A DNA stretch of 8,974 nucleotides from Candidatus Dadabacteria bacterium (lineage in GTDB: Bacteria; Desulfobacterota_D; UBA1144; Nemesobacterales; UBA2774): contig JAHKKQ010000079.1 in the NCBI GenBank assembly GCA_020027805.1, forward strand, positions 1-8,974, written 5' to 3'. Below are positions 1 through 6,093 of the stretch, in pieces (positions within the stretch are counted from its first letter, which is position 1; every line of letters begins with the position of its first letter). The notes below the pieces were generated by a model. That model ran no database searches. It was not told the DNA's origin and saw only the letters and a program-made list of their open reading frames with translations. The position numbers and the translations under genes were made by a program.

Positions 1-200
1 TTGAGCGTCGACGGGGCTTTCGTGGAGCCGGGCTCCGGGGTCGCGCCTTCACCGGGTGACGGGGCGGGCGTTGCCGCAGCCGCCGCAGCCGGGCACGCTG
101 CAATCAGCAGGGCCGCGAGAATCAGGGCTCCCGGCTTTAAACATCCGTTAACCCGGGCCGCCATTTTTACCTTGAGCGCCGCTGTTATTCGCATAAGCAT
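1..200 (-). CDS. putative lipoprotein, N-terminus only (cut by window edge)
   Basis: The gene is read on the minus strand from an ATG at 200-198, preceded by an AGGAGA ribosome site at 206-211 with a 5-nt spacer. The 66 visible codons give a basic N-terminal stretch, a hydrophobic core at about residues 25-35 (GALILAALLIAAC) and a Cys at residue 36. The residues before it, I-A-A, fit a lipobox, so lipidation and export are inferred. A run of six alanines follows, then a Pro/Ser/Thr/Gly-rich linker of the kind that tethers a domain to a membrane. A plain signal peptide cleaved within the Ala run is the alternative. In-frame ATGs at codons 3 and 13 are possible starts, but codon 1 has the best-placed ribosome site. 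The functional domain lies outside the window, so no function can be given. Confidence 0.7.
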   Translation of the reverse strand, partial: MLMRITAALKVKMAARVNGCLKPGALILAALLIAACPAAAAAATPAPSPGEGATPEPGSTKAPSTL

Positions 201-441
201 GGTCTTCTCCTAATTTGTTTGTTTATCCGCTCACATATCACTGCCTGTTATCCTGTACGATGCGGGGAAGACGCCCGGCTGGTTTCCGGCAGGGATGAAT
301 CCGGGAACTTGATCCTACTATTTACACGCCAGAATATACAAAAACATTTGCAAATACAAATGATTTATATGGTAATAACTTTAACCGGCATCTCGGCGGA
401 AGAACGGAAGGACCACTTGCTCGCAATGACGTGAGTGTGGC

Positions 442-471
442 GGGGAGGGTGAAGAAAACGACACCCACCCC
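442..471. other. imperfect 10-bp hairpin, GC-rich
   Basis: GGGGAGGGTG (442-451) pairs with CACCCACCCC (462-471) across a 10-nt loop, with a single A-A mismatch in the stem. No T-run follows on either strand, so it is not a classical intrinsic terminator. It lies between the end of pckA transcription and the start of the lipoprotein gene, both on the minus strand. Its role is unknown. Confidence 0.45.
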
Positions 472-488
472 TTCAAAATATGAACCCT

Positions 489-532
489 AAGGAATACACA
501 GTTGAAGGTAGCACGGAGAAGGAATACACAGT
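489..532. repeat. direct repeat AAGGAATACACAGT, two copies 30 bp apart
   Basis: The 14-mer AAGGAATACACAGT occurs exactly at 489-502 and 519-532. The sequence before the second copy (GCACGGAGAAGGAATACACAG) resembles the CACGGAGAA/CACAGAG-type intergenic repeats scattered in many bacterial genomes. That resemblance is from memory. The repeat abuts the T-run side of the pckA terminator. Confidence 0.55.
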
Positions 533-588
533 AAAAAAGAGGCACGCAAAAAGAAAAAACGCGTGCTTGAAGAAGCTCGCGCTTCTTC
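533..588 (-). terminator. tandem-hairpin intrinsic terminator of pckA
   Basis: Read on the minus strand, an 8-bp perfect stem GAAGAAGC/GCTTCTTC with a 4-nt loop (588-569) comes first. A second stem GCACGC/GCGTGC (566-542) follows, with a T-rich 13-nt loop, then CTC and six Ts (538-533). The T-run directly behind the second hairpin and the position about 95 nt past the pckA stop support termination of pckA. The first hairpin may add stability or block 3' exonucleases. Confidence 0.6.
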
Positions 589-681
589 GTCTCTCCACAC
601 AGCGCAGTTCTTAAGAGAGAGTATCAACGGCTCTCCGAGCTTTGGCACTAAAGTGGACGGGCTTGCCGATGCCGGATTAAC

Positions 682-2238
682 TCAAGCCTTATGCCTGGCG
701 AACTCCTGCTCGAACCTGCTCTTGAGCTCCTCGGCCTTGGCATCGTATGCGGCCGGGTCGGCCCAGCTTTTGCGGGGCTCGAGCAGATCGTCGTCCACTC
801 CGGGGCAGGAGGCCGGGACCTTGAGCCCGAACACGGGCACTTCCCTGAACGACCCCTTGTCGAGCTCGCCGCTTACCGCGGCGTTGACGAGCGCCCTCGT
901 CTGCGGGAGCGGCATCCTCTTTCCGACCCCGTAAGGCCCCCCGGTTATCCCGGTGTTGAGGAGCCACACCGAAGCTCCGCTCTCTTCCAATTTCTTTTTC
1001 AGCATACCCGCGTAAAATAGCGGCGGCCTCGGCAAAAACGGGGCGCCGAAACAGGAGCTGAACGTAGCCTGGGGCTCGGTCACGCCCCTTTCTGTGCCGG
1101 CAACCTTGGCCGTGTAGCCGAGCGTGAAGAAATACTGAGCCTGCTCCGGAGTGAGCCTCGATATCGGGGGCAGCACCCCGAACGCGTCGTAGGTGAGCAT
1201 GAATATGGTCCTGGGTATCCCGCCCATGCCCGCGGGCACGATATTCTTGAGCGCGTCTATCTGGTAAGCGCTCCTCGTGTTCTCGGTGAACCTGTCGCTG
1301 TTGAAATCGATCTTCCGCGTCACGGGGTCTATCTCGACGTTCTCGAGCACCGTGCCGAACTTGAGCGACGCGCCGTATATCTCGGGCTCGGTCTCAGGGT
1401 TGAGTTTTATCACCTTCGCGTAACAGCCTCCTTCGAAGTTGAACACGCCCCGGTCGAACCAGCCGTGCTCGTCGTCCCCTATGAGGGCGCGCACCGGGTC
1501 GGCGGAGAGCGTCGTCTTGCCCGTGCCAGAGAGGCCGAAGAACAGGGCCACGTCCGCGTCCCTGCCGACGTTGGCCGAGCAGTGCATCGGGAACACCCCT
1601 TCCCTCGGGAGAAGGAAATTGAGCACGGTGAATACGGATTTCTTCATTTCCCCCGCGTATCGCGTGCCGCCTATTATGGCCACGCGCTTGTCGAAGTTGA
1701 GCACGATGAACGTCCCCGTCCTCGTGCCGTCCGACCCGGGGTCTGCCTCGACGCCCGGCGCCGAGATCACCGTAAACTCGACCGACTTGTGGGGGAGCTC
1801 CTCCGGTTCCGGCCTTATGAACAGGTTGTTTACGAATACGTTATGCCACGCGAACTCGTTTATCACGCGGACCCGCATGCGGTATTCCGGGTGGGCGCAA
1901 ATGTAGAGGTCCCTCACGAAGAGGTCCTTACCCTGGAGATAGTCGGCGACCTTCTTGTATAGCGAGTCGAAATTGGCGGGGGATATGGATTTGTTTACCG
2001 GACCCCATAGAATCTCCTCCGAGGAGCTGGGTTCCATGACTATAAACCTGTCCTGAGGCGAGCGCCCCGTATGGGGAGCGGTATACGCGACGAGCGTGCC
2101 CCCCTCCGCAATCTCCCCCTCCCCCCTTTTTACCACTTCTTCATAGAGGGCGGATACAGGCGTGTTATAGTAGACCTTTCCCGTGTTCCTTATACCGTGC
2201 CTGTCGAGAAGCTCTTTTTCGATTATGCGCTGCACCAA
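682..2238 (-). CDS. pckA: phosphoenolpyruvate carboxykinase (ATP)
   Basis: This enzyme converts oxaloacetate and ATP to phosphoenolpyruvate, CO2 and ADP, the entry step of gluconeogenesis; it is cytosolic. The 518-residue product is near the usual length of ATP-type PckA and appears complete. Visible active-site motifs, with the family role of each, are: R59 in HTGRSPQDRF (oxaloacetate binding), Y194 and K199/K200 in GTRYAGEMKK (substrate and metal), H219 in MHCSAN (metal), the kinase-1a P-loop GLSGTGKTT at 235-243, D255/D256 in IGDDEHGW (kinase-2, metal), K275, and R322 in TRSAYQ. None is missing. The start is ambiguous: GGAGGT at 2244-2249 lies 5 nt before TTG (2238-2236) and 8 nt before GTG (2235-2233), and no suitable ATG is in frame. 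The gene stands alone, divergent from carD, with its own terminator candidate. The phosphoryl donor (ATP rather than GTP) is inferred from overall family resemblance. Confidence 0.97.
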   Translation of the reverse strand: MVQRIIEKELLDRHGIRNTGKVYYNTPVSALYEEVVKRGEGEIAEGGTLVAYTAPHTGRSPQDRFIVMEPSSSEEILWGPVNKSISPANFDSLYKKVADYLQGKDLFVRDLYICAHPEYRMRVRVINEFAWHNVFVNNLFIRPEPEELPHKSVEFTVISAPGVEADPGSDGTRTGTFIVLNFDKRVAIIGGTRYAGEMKKSVFTVLNFLLPREGVFPMHCSANVGRDADVALFFGLSGTGKTTLSADPVRALIGDDEHGWFDRGVFNFEGGCYAKVIKLNPETEPEIYGASLKFGTVLENVEIDPVTRKIDFNSDRFTENTRSAYQIDALKNIVPAGMGGIPRTIFMLTYDAFGVLPPISRLTPEQAQYFFTLGYTAKVAGTERGVTEPQATFSSCFGAPFLPRPPLFYAGMLKKKLEESGASVWLLNTGITGGPYGVGKRMPLPQTRALVNAAVSGELDKGSFREVPVFGLKVPASCPGVDDDLLEPRKSWADPAAYDAKAEELKSRFEQEFARHKA

Positions 2239-2243
2239 TTGAT

Positions 2244-2249
2244 ACCTCC
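2244..2249 (-). promoter_or_regulatory. ribosome binding site of pckA
   Basis: A strong Shine-Dalgarno GGAGGT on the minus strand. Its spacing favours GTG (8 nt) slightly over TTG (5 nt). An ATG overlapping the site (2252-2250) is out of frame. This is why the pckA start is called non-ATG. Confidence 0.7.
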
Positions 2250-2289
2250 ATAAATTTCCGCACGCAGACGGGCGGCGGGAAAGTAAGAA

Positions 2290-2316
2290 TGTATATCATG
2301 CATTAATGGATTTCAA
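2290..2316 (-). promoter_or_regulatory. candidate sigma70-type promoter of pckA
   Basis: On the minus strand, TTGAAA (2316-2311) is followed after 15 bp by TATACA (2295-2290), with TGA directly in front, giving an extended -10. TACATT at a 17-bp spacing is an alternative -10. The leader would be roughly 45 nt. One CCGGCAT element (2323-2329) sits just upstream of the -35, where an activator or repressor could bind. Confidence 0.4.
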
Positions 2317-2322
2317 GAACGG

Positions 2323-2487
2323 CCGGCATAAATAATTTTATGAGTTACGGACACTTCTATCATTTCGCACAGCCGCCCCCCCGGCATGCGCAGACATTCC
2401 CGGCATCCTTGCCGTACGGCGGGAAATACCGGCGGATATTTAACACATTGCACAGTAAAGAAGGCACCTTCCGGGCAGCCCCGGCAT
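2323..2487. repeat. four same-strand CCGGCAT motifs between pckA and carD
   Basis: CCGGCAT occurs at 2323-2329, 2381-2387, 2400-2406 and 2481-2487, always on the plus strand. The last three share a preceding C (CCCGGCAT), and the middle two are 19 bp apart, about two helical turns. The last copy is also the right arm of a small CCGGG-4-CCCGG hairpin (2471-2484). A 10-bp palindrome GCCGTACGGC lies at 2411-2420. No gene is apparent from 2330 to 2519. These may be regulator half-sites or a chance cluster in GC-rich DNA. Confidence 0.4.
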
Positions 2488-2519
2488 CAATTTTACCCGT
2501 TTTTCCGTATTCGAACCCC

Positions 2520-2537
2520 GCTCCCGCCGGCGGGAGC
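2520..2537. promoter_or_regulatory. 18-bp perfect palindrome upstream of the carD promoter
   Basis: GCTCCCGCCGGCGGGAGC is an uninterrupted perfect inverted repeat ending 4 bp before the candidate carD -35 box. The position suits an operator for a dimeric regulator. As it lies upstream of the predicted transcription start, it should not be in the carD mRNA. Such a GC-rich palindrome could also cap antisense transcripts. The operator role is inferred. Confidence 0.5.
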
Positions 2538-2541
2538 CCAG

Positions 2542-2570
2542 TTGACCGGGGGTCCAAACTGTGATAGATT
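2542..2570 (+). promoter_or_regulatory. promoter of carD with extended -10
   Basis: TTGACC (2542-2547, 5 of 6 to consensus) is followed by exactly 17 bp and TAGATT (2565-2570, 4 of 6), with TGA immediately before the -10 (extended -10). The predicted start near 2577 gives a leader of about 44 nt before the ATG at 2621. Because the promoter overlaps the GTG at 2561, that GTG cannot be the translation start of a transcript made from it. Confidence 0.6.
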
Positions 2571-2620
2571 GTAAGGAGCAGCGCCGCCAATCACACACGA
2601 AAGGGGTCACTAACATAGAA

Positions 2621-3112
2621 ATGTTTAAAGTAGGGGACAAAGCTGTATACCCGGCTCACGGCGTTGTGCAGATCATGTCGGTAGAATCAAAGGAAATATG
2701 CGGAACGACTAGGAATTTTTACATCCTCCAGGTCGTGGACAGCGATGTAACCGTGATGGTCCCGACCGATAACGCCGAGACCGTGGGCCTCAGGAACGTG
2801 ATCACCAAGAGGCAGATAACCAAGATTTACGATATTCTAAAAACAAAAATCAAAAACTCGAACTACCAGAACGGGGGCCAGAGCTGGAACAAGCGGTACC
2901 GCGAATATTCCGACAAGCTCAAGAGCGGCGATATATTCGAGGTAGCGGCCGTGCTCAGGGATATCAACCACCTCCAGCGGGATAAGGACCTTTCGTTCGG
3001 CGAAAAGCGGATCATGGACTCTGCCCGCACGCTCCTTGTCAAAGAAATATCCATAGCGAAGAACCTTGGGGAAGACTCGGTGACGAAGGAAATAGAAAAC
3101 CTCCTGCTCTGA
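2621..3112 (+). CDS. carD: CarD/CdnL-family RNA polymerase-binding transcription regulator
   Basis: CarD/CdnL proteins bind the RNA polymerase beta subunit and stabilise the open promoter complex, mainly at housekeeping and rRNA promoters. The 163-residue product starts MFKVGDKAVYPAHGV, the typical opening of the RNAP-interacting Tudor-like domain (about residues 1-60). A helical DNA-binding domain follows (about 65-163), with W89 in SWNKRYRE at the place of the family's conserved Trp, which contacts the upstream edge of the melted -10 region. The open frame extends 20 codons upstream to a GTG at 2561. I place the start at ATG 2621 because the family begins there and the promoter -10 overlaps the GTG. 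The ribosome site is poor: AAAGGGG ends about 14 nt before the ATG. The downstream DUF58 gene is 65 bp away on the same strand. The family call is firm, but the symbol could equally be cdnL. Confidence 0.93.
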   Translation: MFKVGDKAVYPAHGVVQIMSVESKEICGTTRNFYILQVVDSDVTVMVPTDNAETVGLRNVITKRQITKIYDILKTKIKNSNYQNGGQSWNKRYREYSDKLKSGDIFEVAAVLRDINHLQRDKDLSFGEKRIMDSARTLLVKEISIAKNLGEDSVTKEIENLLL

Positions 3113-3177
3113 AATTAGTGAATCTCCCTCCCCCCTCGGTTATACTTTTTATTCTAATCCTTTTTTAAATTTGAATC

Positions 3178-4050
3178 ATGGCAAACGGCATACTCGACAT
3201 AGAGACGGCTTCGCGTCTGAGACGTTTTTATTTCAGGAGCCCGTCCCGCGTGAGGGGCCGGAAGGCCGGCATACACAAGAGCCTTTACAAGGGCATAAGC
3301 CCCGACTTCCTCGAATACAAGGAATACAACAGGGGAGACGAGTTGAGGCAGGTGGACTGGCGGCTCTATGGACGCCATGACAGGCTCTACGTCAAGAAGT
3401 TCGAGGACGAGGTCAACCTCGCCTGGTGCATCCTCGTCGACAGCTCGGCTTCTATGAGCTACGGGGAGGGCGGCTCTCAGAAGCTCCGTTACGCCGCGAC
3501 CCTGTCCGCGACCCTGGCATACCTGCTTCTGAGACAAGGGGACTCTGTCGGCGCGGGGTCGTTCTCCGGAAACGGCCTATCGCTTATACCGCCCAGGGCG
3601 GGCAATTCTTATATAACTCCCCTGCTGGATAAGCTCGAATCCCTGAAGCCCTCCGGCAGGACAGCGCTCGCGGAGCCCCTGCTGAAGGCGCTCGAGGTGT
3701 TCAAGCAGGACGCGTCGTTCGTCATCGTATCAGACCTCCTCACGGACGAGAGCGAGATAGAGAAGGCGCTCCAGCTCCTGAAAGCCGCGAAAAAAGAGAC
3801 GGTGATATTCCACGTGCTCCACGAGGACGAGATAGATTTCGGGTTCCGGGGCCCCCTCGAATTCCTCGACATGGAGTCGGATGAAAAGGTGATAGTGGAT
3901 GCCGACGCGATAAGGGACGGCTACAGGAAGAGAATAAGGGAGTTCACCGAGAGGCTTAAAAGCCTTTGTCACGAATACGAATCCAGGTACGTGCTCTCGC
4001 CGACTTCGCGGCCCGTCGAGGAGCCCCTTATCGAGATCGCCGACAAATAG
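3178..4050 (+). CDS. DUF58 domain protein with vWA-like fold
   Basis: This is a 290-residue soluble protein with no signal peptide or membrane segment. It carries the DUF58 signature at about 45-77: EYKEYNRGDELRQVDWRLYG, then LYVKKFEDE. A von Willebrand A-like domain follows with a complete metal site: DSSAS at 88-92, T162 in SGRTAL and D186 in VSDLL. Such proteins are commonly encoded with MoxR AAA+ ATPases and BatA-type membrane proteins, in systems thought to assemble or activate protein complexes; the exact substrate is unknown. The BatA/vWA gene follows after 11 bp, so the two are almost certainly co-transcribed. No Shine-Dalgarno precedes the ATG; the 17 nt before it are A/T-rich. A TATACT (3141-3146) could be a -10 of a weak internal promoter without a clear -35. 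Twelve of 16 Ile codons are ATA. Confidence 0.9.
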   Translation: MANGILDIETASRLRRFYFRSPSRVRGRKAGIHKSLYKGISPDFLEYKEYNRGDELRQVDWRLYGRHDRLYVKKFEDEVNLAWCILVDSSASMSYGEGGSQKLRYAATLSATLAYLLLRQGDSVGAGSFSGNGLSLIPPRAGNSYITPLLDKLESLKPSGRTALAEPLLKALEVFKQDASFVIVSDLLTDESEIEKALQLLKAAKKETVIFHVLHEDEIDFGFRGPLEFLDMESDEKVIVDADAIRDGYRKRIREFTERLKSLCHEYESRYVLSPTSRPVEEPLIEIADK

Positions 4051-4061
4051 AGAGAGAGGCA

Positions 4062-6065
4062 TTGAATTTTTCCTTCCTAAACCCGCTGTTTCTGATCGGA
4101 ATCGCCGCAGTCGCCCTGCCGGTGATCGCGCACCTCATATCGAGGAAGAGCGGAGTCGTGAAAAAATTCCCCGCAGTCAGGTTCCTTATCGCATCCCGGG
4201 GGGACGCGTCGGCGAGGTCGAGGCTCAGGGACCTCCTGCTCCTTCTCCTGAGGGCGCTCGTCATAGTCTTCCTCGTCCTCGTATTCGCAAAGCCCGCGCT
4301 CTTCTCTTTCGCCCCCGCCGGAAGCGGCGGCCCGAAGGCGCTCGCGATAATAGTGGACAACTCTTTCAGCATGGGGTACGGGGACAACTTCGAGCGAGCG
4401 CGGGAGAAAGCCTCGGAATTAATAGAAACGCTCCCCGACGGGAGCTTCGGCATGGTCGCTCCGCTGGTCGCCCGGGGAGAAGGCAGGCTCTCGCCTTCGA
4501 GCGGCAAGGAAGCGCTCCGGGAAGGGTTGAGCGGAATAAGGATTTCAAGCACGTACACCGATAACGAAAAGAGGCTCGAAGAGGCCTTCTCCTCGTTAAA
4601 AGACGCGCCCGGGCAGACGAAAGAAGTAGTCTTCATAACGGACCTCCAGAAAAACGGATGGCAGAACGAAAAAGCCGACAGGGACTGGCTCGATATAATA
4701 GACGTCTCCGGGGAAGCCGCCCCGGCGAACCACGCCGTGACCGGTATTGACGCGAGCTACGGCAAGGACGCCGTAACGCTCGGGCTTTCGGTGTCCAACT
4801 TCTCGGATAAGCCCGAAGAGCAGATCCTTGCAACTATGAGCGCCGGGGGGGAGGAGCTGAGCGCGTATCTCGATATCCCGCCCGGAGGGACGGTCTTAAA
4901 CGAGTTCACCATACCGGGGGAATATATTTCCGGGGATAAATCACCCGGCGACGCTCAGGACAGGCCCTTCGACAATGACCGGGGCGCTTTTAAAGAAGGC
5001 TCCGCCGGGATACCGCGCGACAGGCTCGCCGTAGACGACACAAGATACATCGTGCTCTCGGACGGGGACGATTTCAACGTGCTCATCGTGGACGGGGACC
5101 CGAGGGAGGACGCGAGGCTCTCGGAGACCTATTACCTCGCGAGGGCGGCCGAGACTATATCCGAGATTACGGGCGCTCATATCACGGTCAAGGACAACGA
5201 GAGCTTCCTCGGCGAGAAGCTCTCGGGGTACGACCTCGTATTCCTCGCGAACGTCGGGGACGTCACGGAAGGGAGCGCGAAAGAGCTGAGAGAGTTCGCC
5301 GACCGGGGCGGTACGGCGGTGATATTCCTCGGGGAGCGCGTAAGGGCGTCCTCATACAACGCCCTCCTCAAAGACCTGCTCCCCGCCGAGCTGATAGCGG
5401 AGGAAGAGAGAGAGGTGAAAATCGTCCCCTTGCCTCAGCCGATTTTCCCGAAAGAGGTCGGGGAAAGGCTGAGCCAGGTCGGGGTCAGGAAGCATATAAA
5501 GGCGGTGCCGTACCCGGGAGCTGAGGTCCTGCTGGGTCTCGAAGGCGGCGACCCGTTTATGATAAAGAAATCCCTCGGGAAAGGGAGCGTCTTCCTCATC
5601 ACCTCCACTGCCGATACGAGCTGGAATAATTTTTCGATAACCACCGTGTTCCTTCCCGTCGTGAAAGGTTTCCTCGACACGCCCGGCTCCGCTAACGAAG
5701 GCAGGAGGAACTTTACTGTCGGCGACACCATAGCGATCGACGCACCGGCCGGCGCGGACAGGGTCGAAGTGATAAGCCCTTCGGGGAAGAGGTACGTCAT
5801 CGATACAGGCTCGGCGATCTTTGAAAAGGCGTACGAGCACGGCATATACACGGTCAGGGAATCGGGAAAGGATTTGTACAAATTCTCCGTAAACGTCGAC
5901 CCGCGCGAATCGAACCTCGTGAAGCTGGAGACCGCCCCCGAAGGGCCCGACGCCGAAATTACTCCGGGCCTCGTAAAGATATACAGGGATATATGGCGCT
6001 ACTTCCTCTGGGGCGCGGTGATGCTGTTTATATCCGAAGCGGCCGCAAGGGCAGTTTTCTCCTGA
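4062..6065 (+). CDS. BatA-type membrane protein with vWA and GATase1-like domains
   Basis: The 667-residue protein starts at TTG 4062 with MNFSFLNPLFL, the usual BatA opening; a GAGAGAGG stretch lies just upstream. The frame is open back to 3966, but that part overlaps the DUF58 gene and is not family-like. Domains in order: BatA N-terminus with membrane segments at about 9-26 and 58-76; vWA at about 93-214 with DNSFS (99-103), T166 and D194 as metal ligands; a beta-rich region to about 330; a class I glutamine amidotransferase-like domain (about 336-443); a second beta-rich region; and a C-terminal membrane segment (about 648-666). The loop between the first two segments is full of Lys/Arg, so the large middle part is probably periplasmic. 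The whole protein has no cysteine, so the GATase-like domain cannot be a classical amidotransferase. Function is inferred only as partner of the DUF58 protein. Confidence 0.88.
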   Translation: MNFSFLNPLFLIGIAAVALPVIAHLISRKSGVVKKFPAVRFLIASRGDASARSRLRDLLLLLLRALVIVFLVLVFAKPALFSFAPAGSGGPKALAIIVDNSFSMGYGDNFERAREKASELIETLPDGSFGMVAPLVARGEGRLSPSSGKEALREGLSGIRISSTYTDNEKRLEEAFSSLKDAPGQTKEVVFITDLQKNGWQNEKADRDWLDIIDVSGEAAPANHAVTGIDASYGKDAVTLGLSVSNFSDKPEEQILATMSAGGEELSAYLDIPPGGTVLNEFTIPGEYISGDKSPGDAQDRPFDNDRGAFKEGSAGIPRDRLAVDDTRYIVLSDGDDFNVLIVDGDPREDARLSETYYLARAAETISEITGAHITVKDNESFLGEKLSGYDLVFLANVGDVTEGSAKELREFADRGGTAVIFLGERVRASSYNALLKDLLPAELIAEEEREVKIVPLPQPIFPKEVGERLSQVGVRKHIKAVPYPGAEVLLGLEGGDPFMIKKSLGKGSVFLITSTADTSWNNFSITTVFLPVVKGFLDTPGSANEGRRNFTVGDTIAIDAPAGADRVEVISPSGKRYVIDTGSAIFEKAYEHGIYTVRESGKDLYKFSVNVDPRESNLVKLETAPEGPDAEITPGLVKIYRDIWRYFLWGAVMLFISEAAARAVFS

Positions 6066-6093
6066 CCCGTTTTCGAGCATATGCGCGTTTCCG

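Larger units (their letters stand above)
201..532. other. non-coding leader and intergenic region upstream of the lipoprotein gene
   Basis: No credible gene lies here; the short open frames lack ribosome sites and protein-like composition. An AT-rich island at about 320-375 breaks the GC-rich background and contains the palindrome ATTTGCAAAT (346-355) within a CATTTG-6-CAAATG inverted repeat (345-362). A weak minus-strand promoter for the lipoprotein gene could be TTGTAT (354-359) with TATTCT (331-336) at 17-bp spacing, which would give a leader of about 120 nt; this is a low-confidence guess. A hairpin at 442-471 and a direct repeat at 489-532 are listed separately. Confidence 0.5.

Noticed and set aside
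1..213. Plus-strand frame at the left edge
   Set aside because: The minus strand here encodes a signal peptide with lipobox behind a good ribosome site; the plus frame is its antisense.
691..1962. Plus-strand open frames opposite pckA (691-1020, 1439-1906, 1465-1962)
   Set aside because: They lie antisense to a fully conserved pckA, have no ribosome sites and show Arg/Pro-rich shadow composition.
2340..2590. Short open frames between pckA and carD on both strands
   Set aside because: No ribosome sites and no protein-like pattern; the region overlaps the promoter elements.
3139..3166. Possible carD terminator before a T-run (GGTTA and TAATCC arms)
   Set aside because: The stem is about five pairs with a bulge and mostly A-T, too weak to call despite the TTTTTT that follows.
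5352..6080. A 242-codon minus-strand open frame opposite the BatA gene
   Set aside because: The plus-strand protein has coherent domains and membrane segments; the minus frame has none.
6066..6093. Shared terminator between the convergent BatA and phosphatase genes
   Set aside because: Only the short palindrome GCATATGC is present; there is no stable stem with a T-run on either strand.
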